Source of the DNA: SHZI01 sp963698405
Lineage (GTDB): Bacteria; Pseudomonadota; Gammaproteobacteria; Steroidobacterales; GCA-2729495
Direction of reading: 5' to 3'
Assembly (NCBI GenBank): GCA_963698405.1
Contig: CAVOQT010000003.1
Span: forward strand, 15,380 to 79,379
DNA: 64,000 bases
The notes under the pieces: model-generated
The model's database searches: none
What the model was told of the DNA's origin: nothing
What the model saw: only the letters and a program-made list of their open reading frames with translations
Part shown: positions 37,789-45,770 of the stretch, in pieces
Layout of the letters: every line of letters begins with the position of its first letter
How positions within the stretch are numbered: the stretch's first letter is position 1
Program-made: the position numbers and the translations under genes

Positions 37789-39518
37789 GGCAGGTTTGCA
37801 GCGAGCGTCGTCGGGCGCATCACTTCATCAGGCGGTATGCCATCGGGTGGGACGGCAAATATGCGCAGCGCCCCCGTGGCGATAGTGGAAAATACCGGTG
37901 CAGCCACATCGCCCCCGTAGTGGCTTCCACCCCGCGGATCATCCACGACCACCACGATGGCAAAACGCGGTTCATCAACCGGTGCAATGCCGGCAAACAC
38001 CGCGGTATGCCGGTCGGCGGCATAACCACTGGCGGTAAGCTTGCGGGCTGTGCCGGTCTTGCCTGCCACCCGGTAACCGGTCACCGTGGCTTTTATGCCG
38101 GTGCCTTCCAGGCTGACGACCTGCTCCAGCATCATGCGCACATCACGCGCCACCTGCGCACTCACCACCCGGCGTGCGATCGGTGCCTGTGCGATACGGA
38201 CCAGCGATATCGGCCGTTGCAAACCATCAGCCCCGAGCACGGCATAGGCCTGGGCAAGCTGTAGCGGCGTCATCGATACCCCGTAACCGTAGGCCAGGGT
38301 CGCCTGGCCGATCGGCCGCCAGCTCCGATAAGGCGCCAGCACGCCGGCTGACTCACCCGGGAAACCGCTGGTGGTGAGACGGCCTGCGCCAAAGCGGCTG
38401 AGCGTATTCCACAGCGCATCCTTGTCGAGCGCCATCGCAATGTGCACGATGCCTACATTGCTCGACTTGGCGAGCACCGTCGCCAGATTGATGCGACCGT
38501 AGTTGTGCTTGTCCTCGATCTGCTTGCTGCCGACGCGAATGAATCCGGGGTTGGTATCCACCTCACTGCGCGCATTGAAACGACCGCTATCGAGCGCAGC
38601 TGCGATGATGAGTGGCTTGAAGCTCGAACCCGGTTCGATGATGTCGGTGATGGCCCGATTGCGAAACAGCGCCGGTTTGATCTGGCTGCGGTCATTCGGG
38701 TTGTATGCTGGCTGATTGACGTCGGCGAGCACTTCACCGGTAGTGACATCGATGACGACGGCCGAAGCCGAGGCCGCGTGATACTGCTGAACCGCCGCCT
38801 TGAGTGCGCGATAGGCAAAGTACTGGATACGCAGGTCGATGGAGGTCACCAGATCGCCGCCCGGACGCGGTGGCTCGATGCTCTCCACATCCTCGATGAC
38901 GCGACCGAGGCGGTCGCGCAGTACGCGCTTCTTGCCCGGCACACCCTGCAGCCAGTTGTTGAATGCCAGTTCCAGACCTTCCTGGCCCCGGTCATCGATA
39001 TTGGTAAAGCCGAGCAGATGACCGGTCACTTCGCCGGCCGGATAGTAGCGCCGGTACTCGCGCAGCAGATGCACCCCGGGAATCTGCAGGGCGTCGACCG
39101 CCGCTGCTTCAGCCGGGTTCATGTGCCGCTTCAGATAAACGAATTCCTTGCGCACATTGCGCGTAAGGCGGGCGGTCAGTTCGCCACCATCCATCTTCAG
39201 CAGCCGCGCCAGCCCGAGGATCTTGTCCGGCGATTCGAGCAACTGCGGGGGATTCACCCACACGCTGTCGACCGGCGTACTGACCGCCAATGGCACCCCG
39301 TTGCGATCCTTGATGACGCCGCGGGTTGCCGACAGGGTGGCAACCCGCAGATGCCGCGCGGCCGCCTGCGCATGCAGAAATTCAGTATTGAAGACCTGCA
39401 GATGCACGGCGCGGGCAACCAGCCCACCCACTGACAGCATCAGCAGCGCCGCAACAAACCACATGCGCCAGGCAAAACTGCGCTGGGCCGGCTTCTGCTG
39501 CCGCTCGGTACCGCTCAT
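37785..39518 (-). CDS. ftsI: Septal transpeptidase FtsI (PBP3)
   Basis: Class B penicillin-binding protein that cross-links septal peptidoglycan together with FtsW. The 577 residues have one N-terminal membrane helix (about 16-37), the PBP dimerisation region and a transpeptidase domain. The domain contains nucleophile Ser298 in SSFK, the SSN motif (AKSSNVG) and KTG (AGKTGTARK). Length is standard. It overlaps ftsL and murE by 4 bases each. Confidence 0.98.
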   Translation of the reverse strand: MSGTERQQKPAQRSFAWRMWFVAALLMLSVGGLVARAVHLQVFNTEFLHAQAAARHLRVATLSATRGVIKDRNGVPLAVSTPVDSVWVNPPQLLESPDKILGLARLLKMDGGELTARLTRNVRKEFVYLKRHMNPAEAAAVDALQIPGVHLLREYRRYYPAGEVTGHLLGFTNIDDRGQEGLELAFNNWLQGVPGKKRVLRDRLGRVIEDVESIEPPRPGGDLVTSIDLRIQYFAYRALKAAVQQYHAASASAVVIDVTTGEVLADVNQPAYNPNDRSQIKPALFRNRAITDIIEPGSSFKPLIIAAALDSGRFNARSEVDTNPGFIRVGSKQIEDKHNYGRINLATVLAKSSNVGIVHIAMALDKDALWNTLSRFGAGRLTTSGFPGESAGVLAPYRSWRPIGQATLAYGYGVSMTPLQLAQAYAVLGADGLQRPISLVRIAQAPIARRVVSAQVARDVRMMLEQVVSLEGTGIKATVTGYRVAGKTGTARKLTASGYAADRHTAVFAGIAPVDEPRFAIVVVVDDPRGGSHYGGDVAAPVFSTIATGALRIFAVPPDGIPPDEVMRPTTLAANLP

Positions 39519-39793
39519 CGCGCCACCACCTTGATGCCATGCGGGTCAGGCATGCGCATCTCAAGCTGATCCCGGGCGACTGCCTCAACCCGTGGATAGC
39601 TGGCCTGGGTGCTCTGCTCAATCTGCAGACGTCCCCAGTCCATATCGAGACGATCGCGCTCGGCAGTCAGCGCCTGCAATTCGACAAACAGCTTGCGGGA
39701 CTTGTGTTTCGCATAGACCGCAGCAAACGCCGACACCATCACCACGGCGGCCAAGCCAGCACAAATTGCCCGACTGCGATCTGCCGGGGTCAT
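39515..39793 (-). CDS. ftsL: Cell division protein FtsL
   Basis: Small bitopic protein that forms the FtsQLB complex. The 92 residues have a short cytoplasmic tail, a membrane helix (about 9-28) and a periplasmic coiled coil rich in leucine heptads (LFVELQALTAERDRLDMDWGRLQIEQ). The terminal RVEAVARDQLEMRMP segment is the typical family ending. Identified by features and by position between rsmH and ftsI; sequence conservation in FtsL is low. Confidence 0.94.
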   Translation of the reverse strand: MTPADRSRAICAGLAAVVMVSAFAAVYAKHKSRKLFVELQALTAERDRLDMDWGRLQIEQSTQASYPRVEAVARDQLEMRMPDPHGIKVVAR

Positions 39794-40734
39794 CGGAGCT
39801 TCTCCGCCGTACGCAGCACCGCACTGCGCGCCCGCGGGTTCTGCTGCAACTCGGCGTCTCCCGCCGTCACCGCCCGGCTCAGCAGCTTCAGCACAGGCTG
39901 CGCGGACTCGGGGACTACAGGCACATCGCGCAACGCCGGATCCACACGCGAGTGATCGCGCATGAAGCGCTTCACGATACGGTCCTCAAGCGAATGAAAG
40001 CTGATGACGCAAAGCCGCCCGCCCACTGCCAGCGCTGCAAGCGCTCCGCGTAATGCAGCCTCCAGCTCATCGAGCTCGCCGTTGATGAATATCCGGATTG
40101 CCTGAAAGCTGCGGGTCGCAGCATGGCGACCCGGCTCGCTGCGCAGGACACTGGAGATGATTCCGGCCAGCTGCCCGGTACGCAGGATCGGCTCGGCAAG
40201 GCGTGCGGTGCAGATTGCACGGGCGATACGCCACGAAGCGCGTTCTTCACCGTAACGCCAGAGTACCTTGGCAATCTCCTGCTCACTGGCAGCGTTGATC
40301 CAGTCCGCAGCGGACTGGCCGCTGCCCGGATCCATGCGCATGTCGAGTGGACCATCCGCACGAAAACTGAAGCCACGAGCGGGATCCTCCAGCTGCGGAG
40401 AGGAAACACCGATATCGAGCAAAATGCCGTGAATGCAGCCAAGGTGTCCCTGTTCCCCAAGCACTTCGTGCAGGCGTGAAAATCCACTGTGGCAGATGCT
40501 GAATCGCTGATCGGCGGCCTGCAGGGCAACGCCCGCTGCAACAGCCTCCGGATCGCGATCCAGCGCCAGCAACCGTCCATCCGGCCCAAGCTGCGCGAGG
40601 ATTGCCCGCGCGTGCCCACCGCGCCCGAAAGTAGCGTCGACATAGAGGCCATCAGCCCGGATGGCCAAATAACGAAGCACCTCGTCCAGCAGGACAGGTA
40701 CATGTGAAATCACCCCAGCACCCCGCGTCTTCAT
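39790..40734 (-). CDS. rsmH: 16S rRNA m4C1402 methyltransferase RsmH
   Basis: SAM-dependent enzyme that N4-methylates C1402 of 16S rRNA. Read from MKTRGAGVISHVPVLLDEV it has 314 residues, with the SAM motif DATFGRGGHARAIL, DIGVSSPQLEDPARGFSF, RADGPLDMRM and ISFHSLEDRIVKRFM. An upstream in-frame start at 40788 would overlap mraZ by 20 bases and add 18 residues without family support. It is second in the dcw cluster after mraZ. Confidence 0.97.
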   Translation of the reverse strand: MKTRGAGVISHVPVLLDEVLRYLAIRADGLYVDATFGRGGHARAILAQLGPDGRLLALDRDPEAVAAGVALQAADQRFSICHSGFSRLHEVLGEQGHLGCIHGILLDIGVSSPQLEDPARGFSFRADGPLDMRMDPGSGQSAADWINAASEQEIAKVLWRYGEERASWRIARAICTARLAEPILRTGQLAGIISSVLRSEPGRHAATRSFQAIRIFINGELDELEAALRGALAALAVGGRLCVISFHSLEDRIVKRFMRDHSRVDPALRDVPVVPESAQPVLKLLSRAVTAGDAELQQNPRARSAVLRTAEKLR

Positions 40735-40768
40735 CAGGACGCGTTTGTTTGCGTTTTCGACTTCGTCC

Positions 40769-41224
40769 CTACAGCGAAAGCGACTCAAGCTCCGCCGGCA
40801 GGCCGAGTCCGTCCCCTGTCTCGTCGGTCAGCCAACTGTCCCGACGTTCGTTCCAGCGCTGCTCATCCCATAGCTCAAACTTGTTGCCCTGCCCGATCAG
40901 CATCGCCTGACGTTCCAGACCGGCAAACTCACGCAACTCACGCGGAATCAGCACACGCCCATGGCCGTCGACCTCAAGCTCGCTGGCGTAGCCAACCATC
41001 AGTCGCTGCAGCCGCCGCGTACTCTTGTTGAAACTCGAGAGACGCATCAGCTTGCGTTCGATCTCTTCCCAGTCCGGCAGCGGGTAGATCAACAGGCAGT
41101 GATCCTGGTCCACAGTGCAAATCAGATGCCCTGCACACCGCACTGCCAGGCGCTCGCGATAGCGCGCCGGGACAGCCAGTCGGCCCTTGGCATCAAGGGT
41201 GATTTGAGTTGCTCCACGGAACAC
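40769..41224 (-). CDS. mraZ: Transcriptional regulator MraZ
   Basis: First gene of the dcw cluster. MraZ is a ring-forming DNA-binding protein with two AbrB-like folds that represses its own operon in E. coli. The 151 residues begin MFRGATQITLDAKGRLAVPARYRE. The second DxxGRxxxP unit reads VDGHGRVLIPRELREFAG. Its predicted operator lies just upstream at 41243-41277, overlapping the promoter -10. Confidence 0.98.
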   Translation of the reverse strand: MFRGATQITLDAKGRLAVPARYRERLAVRCAGHLICTVDQDHCLLIYPLPDWEEIERKLMRLSSFNKSTRRLQRLMVGYASELEVDGHGRVLIPRELREFAGLERQAMLIGQGNKFELWDEQRWNERRDSWLTDETGDGLGLPAELESLSL

Positions 41225-41242
41225 TGCGCTCAGGGCCTTTTA

Positions 41243-41277
41243 GCCCCTTTTCCCCCACTACACACCACTTCGTTCCA
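41243..41277 (-). promoter_or_regulatory. MraZ operator: TGGNN repeats with 10-base spacing
   Basis: On the minus strand TGGAA, TGGTG and TGGGG occur at exact 10-base intervals (41273-41277, 41263-41267, 41253-41257). A fourth, GGGGC, follows at 41243-41247. E. coli MraZ binds TGGGN repeats with 5-base spacers. The first repeat overlaps the promoter -10, so binding should block transcription. Confidence 0.85.
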
Positions 41278-41305
41278 CTATAGGTTTGCCCTGCACATGC
41301 GTCAA
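41277..41305 (-). promoter_or_regulatory. Sigma-70 promoter of the dcw cluster (mraZp)
   Basis: TTGACG (complement of 41300-41305), a 17-base spacer, then TATAGT (complement of 41277-41282). Predicted start is near 41270, about 45 bases before the mraZ ATG. This is the best promoter match seen in the window. Confidence 0.85.
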
Positions 41306-41543
41306 CACGAAGGGCAAAAAAAAGCACAGGCAACCGGGACTTAGCTCCGAGCGGCGGGAATCCGACGCAGAAAGAGGCGCTGGTCGTTTCGGAAATCATG
41401 AGCTTAGACAGGGTTTCTCGCAGCAAACTCACATCAAGCTGTGAGGCCGCTGAAAGCATGTCCCGAACGGCCTGGAACGGCCGCCCGGGAAATCCGCGCA
41501 AACCCACCACCGCGCTGAGCAGTTTATCGACACGAAGTGAGGA
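41306..41543. other. Non-coding stretch between mraZ promoter and rnpB
   Basis: With the promoter and operator, about 318 bases lack a gene between mraZ and rnpB. I see no credible coding frame. The only structure is the hairpin at 41462-41489. Short antisense frames across it have no recognisable content. Confidence 0.6.
41462..41489 (-). terminator. Hairpin downstream of rnpB
   Basis: On the minus strand CCCGGGCGGCC and GGCCGTTCGGG pair over 11 positions, two of them G-U, around a 6-base loop. On the plus strand the same two pairs would be A-C mismatches, so the structure suits the minus-strand transcript, i.e. rnpB read-out. No T-run follows, so it may be a processing or stabilising hairpin instead of an intrinsic terminator. 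Confidence 0.45.
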
Positions 41544-41908
41544 GCGAGTCGGCCGATAAGCCGGGTTCTGTCGTGGACAATCATTCCTCTGGGACTGCTG
41601 TCACCAGCAGCCTCAAGCGACCTACCCGGAAGCCCGCGGGGCGACGGTGCCCTCCTTGCGGAAGGCTGCTTCCCTATTTGGTCTTGCTCCGGGTGGGGTT
41701 TACCTATGCCGCGAAGTGTTGCCACCCGCGCGGTGCGCTCTTACCGCACCTTTTCACCCTTACCGGGGTCTTGCGACCCTTAGGCGGTTATTTTCTGTGG
41801 CACTTTCCGTAGGCTCGCGCCTCCCAGGCGTTACCTGGCACCCTGCCCGCCGGAGCCCGGACTTTCCTCCCGTGTGCAAGCACACGAGCGATTGCCTGGC
41901 CGACTCGC
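41544..41908 (-). ncRNA. rnpB: RNase P RNA, bacterial class A
   Basis: Catalytic RNA that removes 5' leaders from tRNA precursors. The 5' part reads GCGAGTCGGCCAGGCAATCGC and then GGAGGAAAGTCCGGGCTCC, the conserved P4/CR-I region. The 3' part contains CACGACAGAACCCGGCTTAT, the other near-universal block. The outer ends GCGAGTCGGCC and GGCCGACTCGC are perfectly complementary (helix P1), which fixes the limits at about 365 nucleotides. Orientation is the same as the dcw cluster. The cca-pairing loop GGTTTACC-type bases are also visible. Confidence 0.97.
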
Positions 41909-41914
41909 GCGGGA

Positions 41915-41920
41915 AGTATA
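41915..41920 (-). promoter_or_regulatory. -10 box of rnpB
   Basis: TATACT on the minus strand ends 7 bases before the P1 start of RNase P RNA. The -35 position (about 41938-41943) falls on the junction with the REP cluster and reads CTACGC, a poor match. Confidence 0.6.
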
Positions 41921-41937
41921 GGGGCAATCGGGAGCAC

Positions 41938-42053
41938 GCGTAGGAGCGGCTTCAGCCGCGATTCTCAGACCAACGATCGCGGCTAAAGCCGCTCCTACCA
42001 GGGACCGGATCGCGGCTGAAGCCGCTCCCACAAGAAGCCGCTCCTATGGGCGC
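41938..42053. repeat. REP cluster between rnpB and rsmI
   Basis: At least three full units plus a half unit in both orientations: GTAGGAGCGGCTTCAGCC at the left, then GCGGCTAAAGCCGC, GCGGCTGAAGCCGC and a final AGAAGCCGCTCCTA. The second stem has one changed base in its loop. The cluster fills the gap, and its right end provides the TAG stop of rsmI. Confidence 0.9.
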
Positions 42054-42883
42054 TTCTGCACCAGACAGTAAGCATCGCGCCGCGCTGCGCCAGTGATGCG
42101 CGCCGCAAGGCCTGCCGCCTGCGCGGCCGGCAGCTCTGCAGCGAGGATGTTCACGATGCGGGCCAGTTCATCCTCCCCCGGTGCCAGCGGCGCCGGGCTT
42201 CCACCGATCAGCAGCGTGCATTCGCCCCGCTCACCGCCCGGATCGGCGAGTACGGCAGCCAGGACATCTGCCAGTGTGCCGCGATAGATCGTCTCGTGCA
42301 GTTTGGTCAGTTCACGCCCCACCGCTGCGGGACGGGCCTCGCCGAGCACCGCGATGGCATCCTTGAGAGCGGCCGGCAAGCGGTGTATGCCCTCATAAAA
42401 AATCAGCGTAGCCGCCTGCCCTGCCAGCTCACGCAGGCGGGCGACCCGGGCCGCACTGCGGGCCGGAAGAAAACCGTCGAAGAAGAATCGGTCGGTCGGC
42501 AGGCCGGCCACCGACAGCGCCGCGATCATCGCGCAACATCCCGGTATCGGGCTCACAGGCAGCGCAGCAGCGCGAGCAGCCGCCAGCAGGCGATAACCCG
42601 GATCCGAGATGAGCGGCGTGCCAGCATCGCTGATCAGCGCAATGCTGTCGCCCGCTTTCAGCTGGGCCAGCAGCTCATCACTTCGCTGCGCTTCGTTATG
42701 TTCGTGCAGTGAAACCAGGCGCGCATCGATACCCAGCCGCGTTAGCAATTGCCCGGCGTGGCGGGTATCCTCGGCGGCGATCAGACTGACCTTCGCGAGG
42801 ACCTCCCGGGCGCGCGGACTCAGGTCATCGACGTTACCGATCGGCGTCGCGACGACGTACAGGGTTCCTGGCTGTATCTTCAC
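42044..42883 (-). CDS. rsmI: 16S rRNA 2'-O-methyltransferase RsmI
   Basis: Methylates the 2'-O of C1402 in 16S rRNA, the same nucleotide modified by RsmH in the dcw cluster. The 279-residue product starts at a GTG (VKIQPGTLYVVATPIGN), with AGAAGGA just upstream. Motifs are ATPIGNVDDLSPRA, AEDTRHAGQLL, SDAGTPLISDPGY and PTDRFFFDGFLP. An upstream ATG 30 codons earlier would run into the divergent lpoA promoter. Its TAG stop is part of a REP arm. Confidence 0.95.
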   Translation of the reverse strand: MKIQPGTLYVVATPIGNVDDLSPRAREVLAKVSLIAAEDTRHAGQLLTRLGIDARLVSLHEHNEAQRSDELLAQLKAGDSIALISDAGTPLISDPGYRLLAAARAAALPVSPIPGCCAMIAALSVAGLPTDRFFFDGFLPARSAARVARLRELAGQAATLIFYEGIHRLPAALKDAIAVLGEARPAAVGRELTKLHETIYRGTLADVLAAVLADPGGERGECTLLIGGSPAPLAPGEDELARIVNILAAELPAAQAAGLAARITGAARRDAYCLVQKRP

Positions 42884-42934
42884 GACGATCCTTCTGTGCG
42901 CCGGGTACCGAAGCTGCTCCGGGACACTATAGAC

Positions 42935-44257
42935 ATGAACGAGCGATTGACCCGCATGCTTTCCGTCACGCACAAGGGCCTGTTGGCACTATCGCTCATG
43001 TCAGTCATTGTCGGAGCAGCCTGCCAGCCACTGCAACCATCCGACCAAACTGCGGGGCTTGGCCAGACACCAGTCGTCAGTCAGCGACCCGCAGCCGCCC
43101 CGGTCGATGCCGGAAGCACCGGCAAACCAAACTCGGCCTCACCATCAGTCTCCATACCTGTTCCGGTCTGGCAGTCAGATACAGCCGGGTCCCATAACGG
43201 GCCGGTTGCCCTTCTGCTCCCACTGTCGGGCCCCCAGCAAGCGCTGGGCATGGCTGTCCGTGACGGATTCATCGCTGCACATCTGGGTTCGGGGCGTGGC
43301 CAGCAACAGCAGGTACTGGTGTTCGACGATGCACTGCTCGGCATCAGCGAAGCTTACCGGGAAGCGCAGGACGCCGGCGCCGGGATCATCGTAGGACCGC
43401 TGCTACGGGAATCGGTGCAGGCCTTGAGTCAGACAGCCAGGACGCTGCCCGTACTGGCGCTCAACTATCTGGCCGACGGCGGACCCGTACCGACAGCTTT
43501 CTGGCAGTTTGGCCTGGCCCCCGAAGACGAGGCGCATGAAATCGCCGCGCGCGCCGTATCGCTCGGTCAGCTACGCGCCATATCGCTGGCGCCCGATACG
43601 AGCTGGGGGCAGCGACTGCAGGCAGCATTCAATGACAGCTTCACCGCACTGGGCGGTCAGGTTGTCGCGGCCGGGCTTTACCCGCCCAGGGAATCTGATT
43701 TCTCGCCGGAACTCCGGGCGGTTCTTGCATATCAGGACAAATCACCGACTTCCGGACCAGGACGGCGACAGGATATCGATCTAGTCTTTCTCGCAGCCAA
43801 CCATACGACCGGCAAGCTGATCTATCCGCAACTCCGCTTCTATGGTGCGGGCAACATTCCCACCTACAGCACTTCGGCAATCTGGGAGGATGGCGATGAC
43901 GACGCCAATGACCTGAATGGCATCAGTTTTCCCGATGGCCCATGGATGATCGCGCCGGACAACCGCAGCGCATTTCTGAAAGCAGAGGTGACGCGCTATT
44001 GGGGACCGCAAGCGCTGCAACTATCACGCCTGTATGCACTGGGTTACGACGCCTGGCAGCTGCTGCCCGCGGTGCGCAGACAGTTCGTACCGGGACCATT
44101 CCGCGATGGTGAAGTGCAGGGCGTTACCGGCACGCTGCAGGCCGACTCCATGGGGCGTATCCACCGGCGTCTGCTGTGGGCAACCATACAGGGTGGGCAG
44201 CCAGCACCAGACATGCAGGGAATGGGCGAGTTTCGGCCAACATCCGACAACCCCTGA
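42935..44257 (+). CDS. lpoA: Penicillin-binding protein activator LpoA-like lipoprotein, short form
   Basis: LpoA is an outer-membrane lipoprotein that activates PBP1a. The product (440 residues, or 433 from Met8 at 42956) has a lipobox VGAAC (Cys30) and a Pro/Ser-rich linker. It then has a periplasmic-binding-protein-like domain (GPVALLLPLSGPQQALGMAVRDGF to the end). E. coli LpoA is about 680 residues with an N-terminal TPR domain that is absent here. The lpoA-yraN-diaA order and divergence from rsmI support the identity. Confidence 0.85.
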   Translation: MNERLTRMLSVTHKGLLALSLMSVIVGAACQPLQPSDQTAGLGQTPVVSQRPAAAPVDAGSTGKPNSASPSVSIPVPVWQSDTAGSHNGPVALLLPLSGPQQALGMAVRDGFIAAHLGSGRGQQQQVLVFDDALLGISEAYREAQDAGAGIIVGPLLRESVQALSQTARTLPVLALNYLADGGPVPTAFWQFGLAPEDEAHEIAARAVSLGQLRAISLAPDTSWGQRLQAAFNDSFTALGGQVVAAGLYPPRESDFSPELRAVLAYQDKSPTSGPGRRQDIDLVFLAANHTTGKLIYPQLRFYGAGNIPTYSTSAIWEDGDDDANDLNGISFPDGPWMIAPDNRSAFLKAEVTRYWGPQALQLSRLYALGYDAWQLLPAVRRQFVPGPFRDGEVQGVTGTLQADSMGRIHRRLLWATIQGGQPAPDMQGMGEFRPTSDNP

Positions 44258-44271
44258 GTCCTGATACAGCC

Positions 44272-44652
44272 GTGGCCCGGCATCTGGAGCACGGCCGAAC
44301 CGCAGAGCAACTCGCTGCCCGTTACCTGTCCGGGCAGGGGCTCGTACTGGTCGCCAGCAACCATCGTGCCAGGGTCGGTGAACTCGATCTGGTAATGCGT
44401 GATGAACGGATTCTGGTTGTCGTCGAAGTCCGCTCACGCAGCTCAGCGCGAATGGCAACACCCGCCGAGACCATCGACAGACACAAGCAGCGACGCATCA
44501 TCCTGGCTACGCAGCACTTTATCCTGCGTAATCGGCACTACCGCGAATGGCCGCTGAGATTCGATGTGGTCGGCATCACCGGCGATCTGGACGCACCACA
44601 AATCCAGTGGATCCGCGCCGCATTTACGCTGGACGACATGGTCAGGCGCTGA
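44272..44652 (+). CDS. yraN: UPF0102 family protein YraN (predicted endonuclease fold)
   Basis: Small protein of unknown cellular role with a Holliday-junction-resolvase-like nuclease fold. The start is GTG (complementary evidence: ARHLEHGRTAEQLAARYL is the family N-terminus), giving 126 residues. The nuclease core GELDLVMRDERILVVVEVRSR carries the E-D-ExR acid residues. It lies 14 bases after lpoA. Confidence 0.9.
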   Translation: MARHLEHGRTAEQLAARYLSGQGLVLVASNHRARVGELDLVMRDERILVVVEVRSRSSARMATPAETIDRHKQRRIILATQHFILRNRHYREWPLRFDVVGITGDLDAPQIQWIRAAFTLDDMVRR

Positions 44653-44700
44653 GCACTGGTCGTATCATGCACCTGCAGAGAAGTCTGAACGGGGTTACCG

Positions 44701-45306
44701 ATGTCCACCGCTGACGGCATTCGCCGACACTTCGAAGAAAGCATAGCCGTCAAGCAGGCTGCGCTCGCAGTACTGGTGCCAGCTATCGAGACGGCCGCCG
44801 GATTACTGGCCGCAACGCTGCGCAACGGCGGAAAGATCCTGAGCTGCGGCAACGGCGGCTCGGCCGGCGATGCACAGCACTTCGCTGCGGAACTGCTGAA
44901 CCGCTTCGAGATGGAGCGACCGGGGCTCGCCGCCCTGGCCCTGTCCACCGACACCTCGACCCTGACTTCGATCGCCAACGATTATTCCTACGAACAGGTG
45001 TTTTCAAAACAGCTCAGCGCGCTTGGTCGTAGCGGTGATGTGCTGCTGGCCATTTCCACCTCGGGTAACTCGGCAAACATCGTCGCTGCCGCGCATGCCG
45101 CACAGGCGCGCGGCATACCGGTCATCGGGCTGACCGGCCGGGATGGCGGCAAGCTGGCCACCGTACTGCGCGATGGCGATATCGAGATCCGTGTGCCTGC
45201 CACGCGCACCGCGCGTATCCAGGAAGTGCACCTCGTGGTGATCCACTGCCTGTGCGATGCGATCGATCAGGCACTGTTCGCCAAGCCGGGTGACGGGCAA
45301 GCGTAA
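44701..45306 (+). CDS. diaA: SIS-domain protein DiaA (DnaA initiator-associating factor)
   Basis: In E. coli DiaA binds DnaA and promotes timely initiation at oriC. The 201 residues form one SIS domain, with CGNGGSAGDAQHFAAELLNRFEMERPGL close to the DiaA pattern and STSGNSANIV for sugar-phosphate-like contact. Sedoheptulose-7-phosphate isomerase GmhA is the main alternative. The RFExERP segment and the location after lpoA-yraN favour DiaA. The usual next gene for a BON-domain lipoprotein (dolP) is missing; sspB converges instead. Confidence 0.82.
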   Translation: MSTADGIRRHFEESIAVKQAALAVLVPAIETAAGLLAATLRNGGKILSCGNGGSAGDAQHFAAELLNRFEMERPGLAALALSTDTSTLTSIANDYSYEQVFSKQLSALGRSGDVLLAISTSGNSANIVAAAHAAQARGIPVIGLTGRDGGKLATVLRDGDIEIRVPATRTARIQEVHLVVIHCLCDAIDQALFAKPGDGQA

Positions 45307-45322
45307 GCCGGCAGTAGCGGGG

Positions 45323-45754
45323 CTATTTGACGACCTTCAGACTCGGGCGACGCGGTGGCGGCACGACCGGATCAGGCTCCGGATCGCCGGGCGCCGGGTT
45401 GGCAGCTGCCTCGTATTCATCGGGCGGAAAGACGAGTCCCTCGCCGCTCTCCCGCGCATAGATCCCGAGCACTGCAGGCAAGGGAATGAGCACGCGGCGT
45501 GCAGCCCCGCCAAAGCGCGCGTCAAAGCTGATGTCGTCGTTGCTCATCAGCAGATTGCTGGTTGCGGAGTAGCTGAGATTGAGCGTGATCCGGCCTTCCT
45601 GAATATGCTCTTCAGGCACGGCAACACCGGGACACGCCGCATCGACAACCACATATGGGGTCTGGTTGTTGTCGATCATCCACTGGTGCAGCGCCCGCAG
45701 CAGATACGGACGTTTGGGTGGCAGAGCAGGTTTCGGGACAGTCGGCTCGGTCAC
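45323..45754 (-). CDS. sspB: ClpXP specificity-enhancing factor SspB
   Basis: Adaptor that delivers ssrA-tagged proteins to ClpXP. The start is GTG complementary to 45752-45754, giving 143 residues. The substrate-binding domain (RPYLLRALHQWMIDNNQTPYVVVDA, then NLSYSATSNLLMSNDDISFDARFGG) is followed by a flexible Pro-rich tail. The tail ends in RPSLKVVK, the ClpX-docking motif. It lies next to sspA as usual. Confidence 0.95.
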   Translation of the reverse strand: MTEPTVPKPALPPKRPYLLRALHQWMIDNNQTPYVVVDAACPGVAVPEEHIQEGRITLNLSYSATSNLLMSNDDISFDARFGGAARRVLIPLPAVLGIYARESGEGLVFPPDEYEAAANPAPGDPEPDPVVPPPRRPSLKVVK

Positions 45755-45770
45755 TACGGGTAACGCAGAC

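Noticed and set aside
41938..42053. REP clusters as intrinsic terminators
   Set aside because: The hairpins are strong, but none is followed by a T-run; they may slow RNases but are not standard terminators.
42920..42935. TATAGA/TATAGT as rsmI and lpoA -10 boxes
   Set aside because: The palindromic CTATAG lies 2 bases before the lpoA ATG at 42935, and neither strand has a good -35. It mildly favours the later lpoA start at 42956 but is not firm.
44701..45306. Phosphoheptose isomerase GmhA
   Set aside because: Same SIS fold, but the RFExERP segment and the lpoA-yraN context fit DiaA better; kept as the alternative in the annotation.
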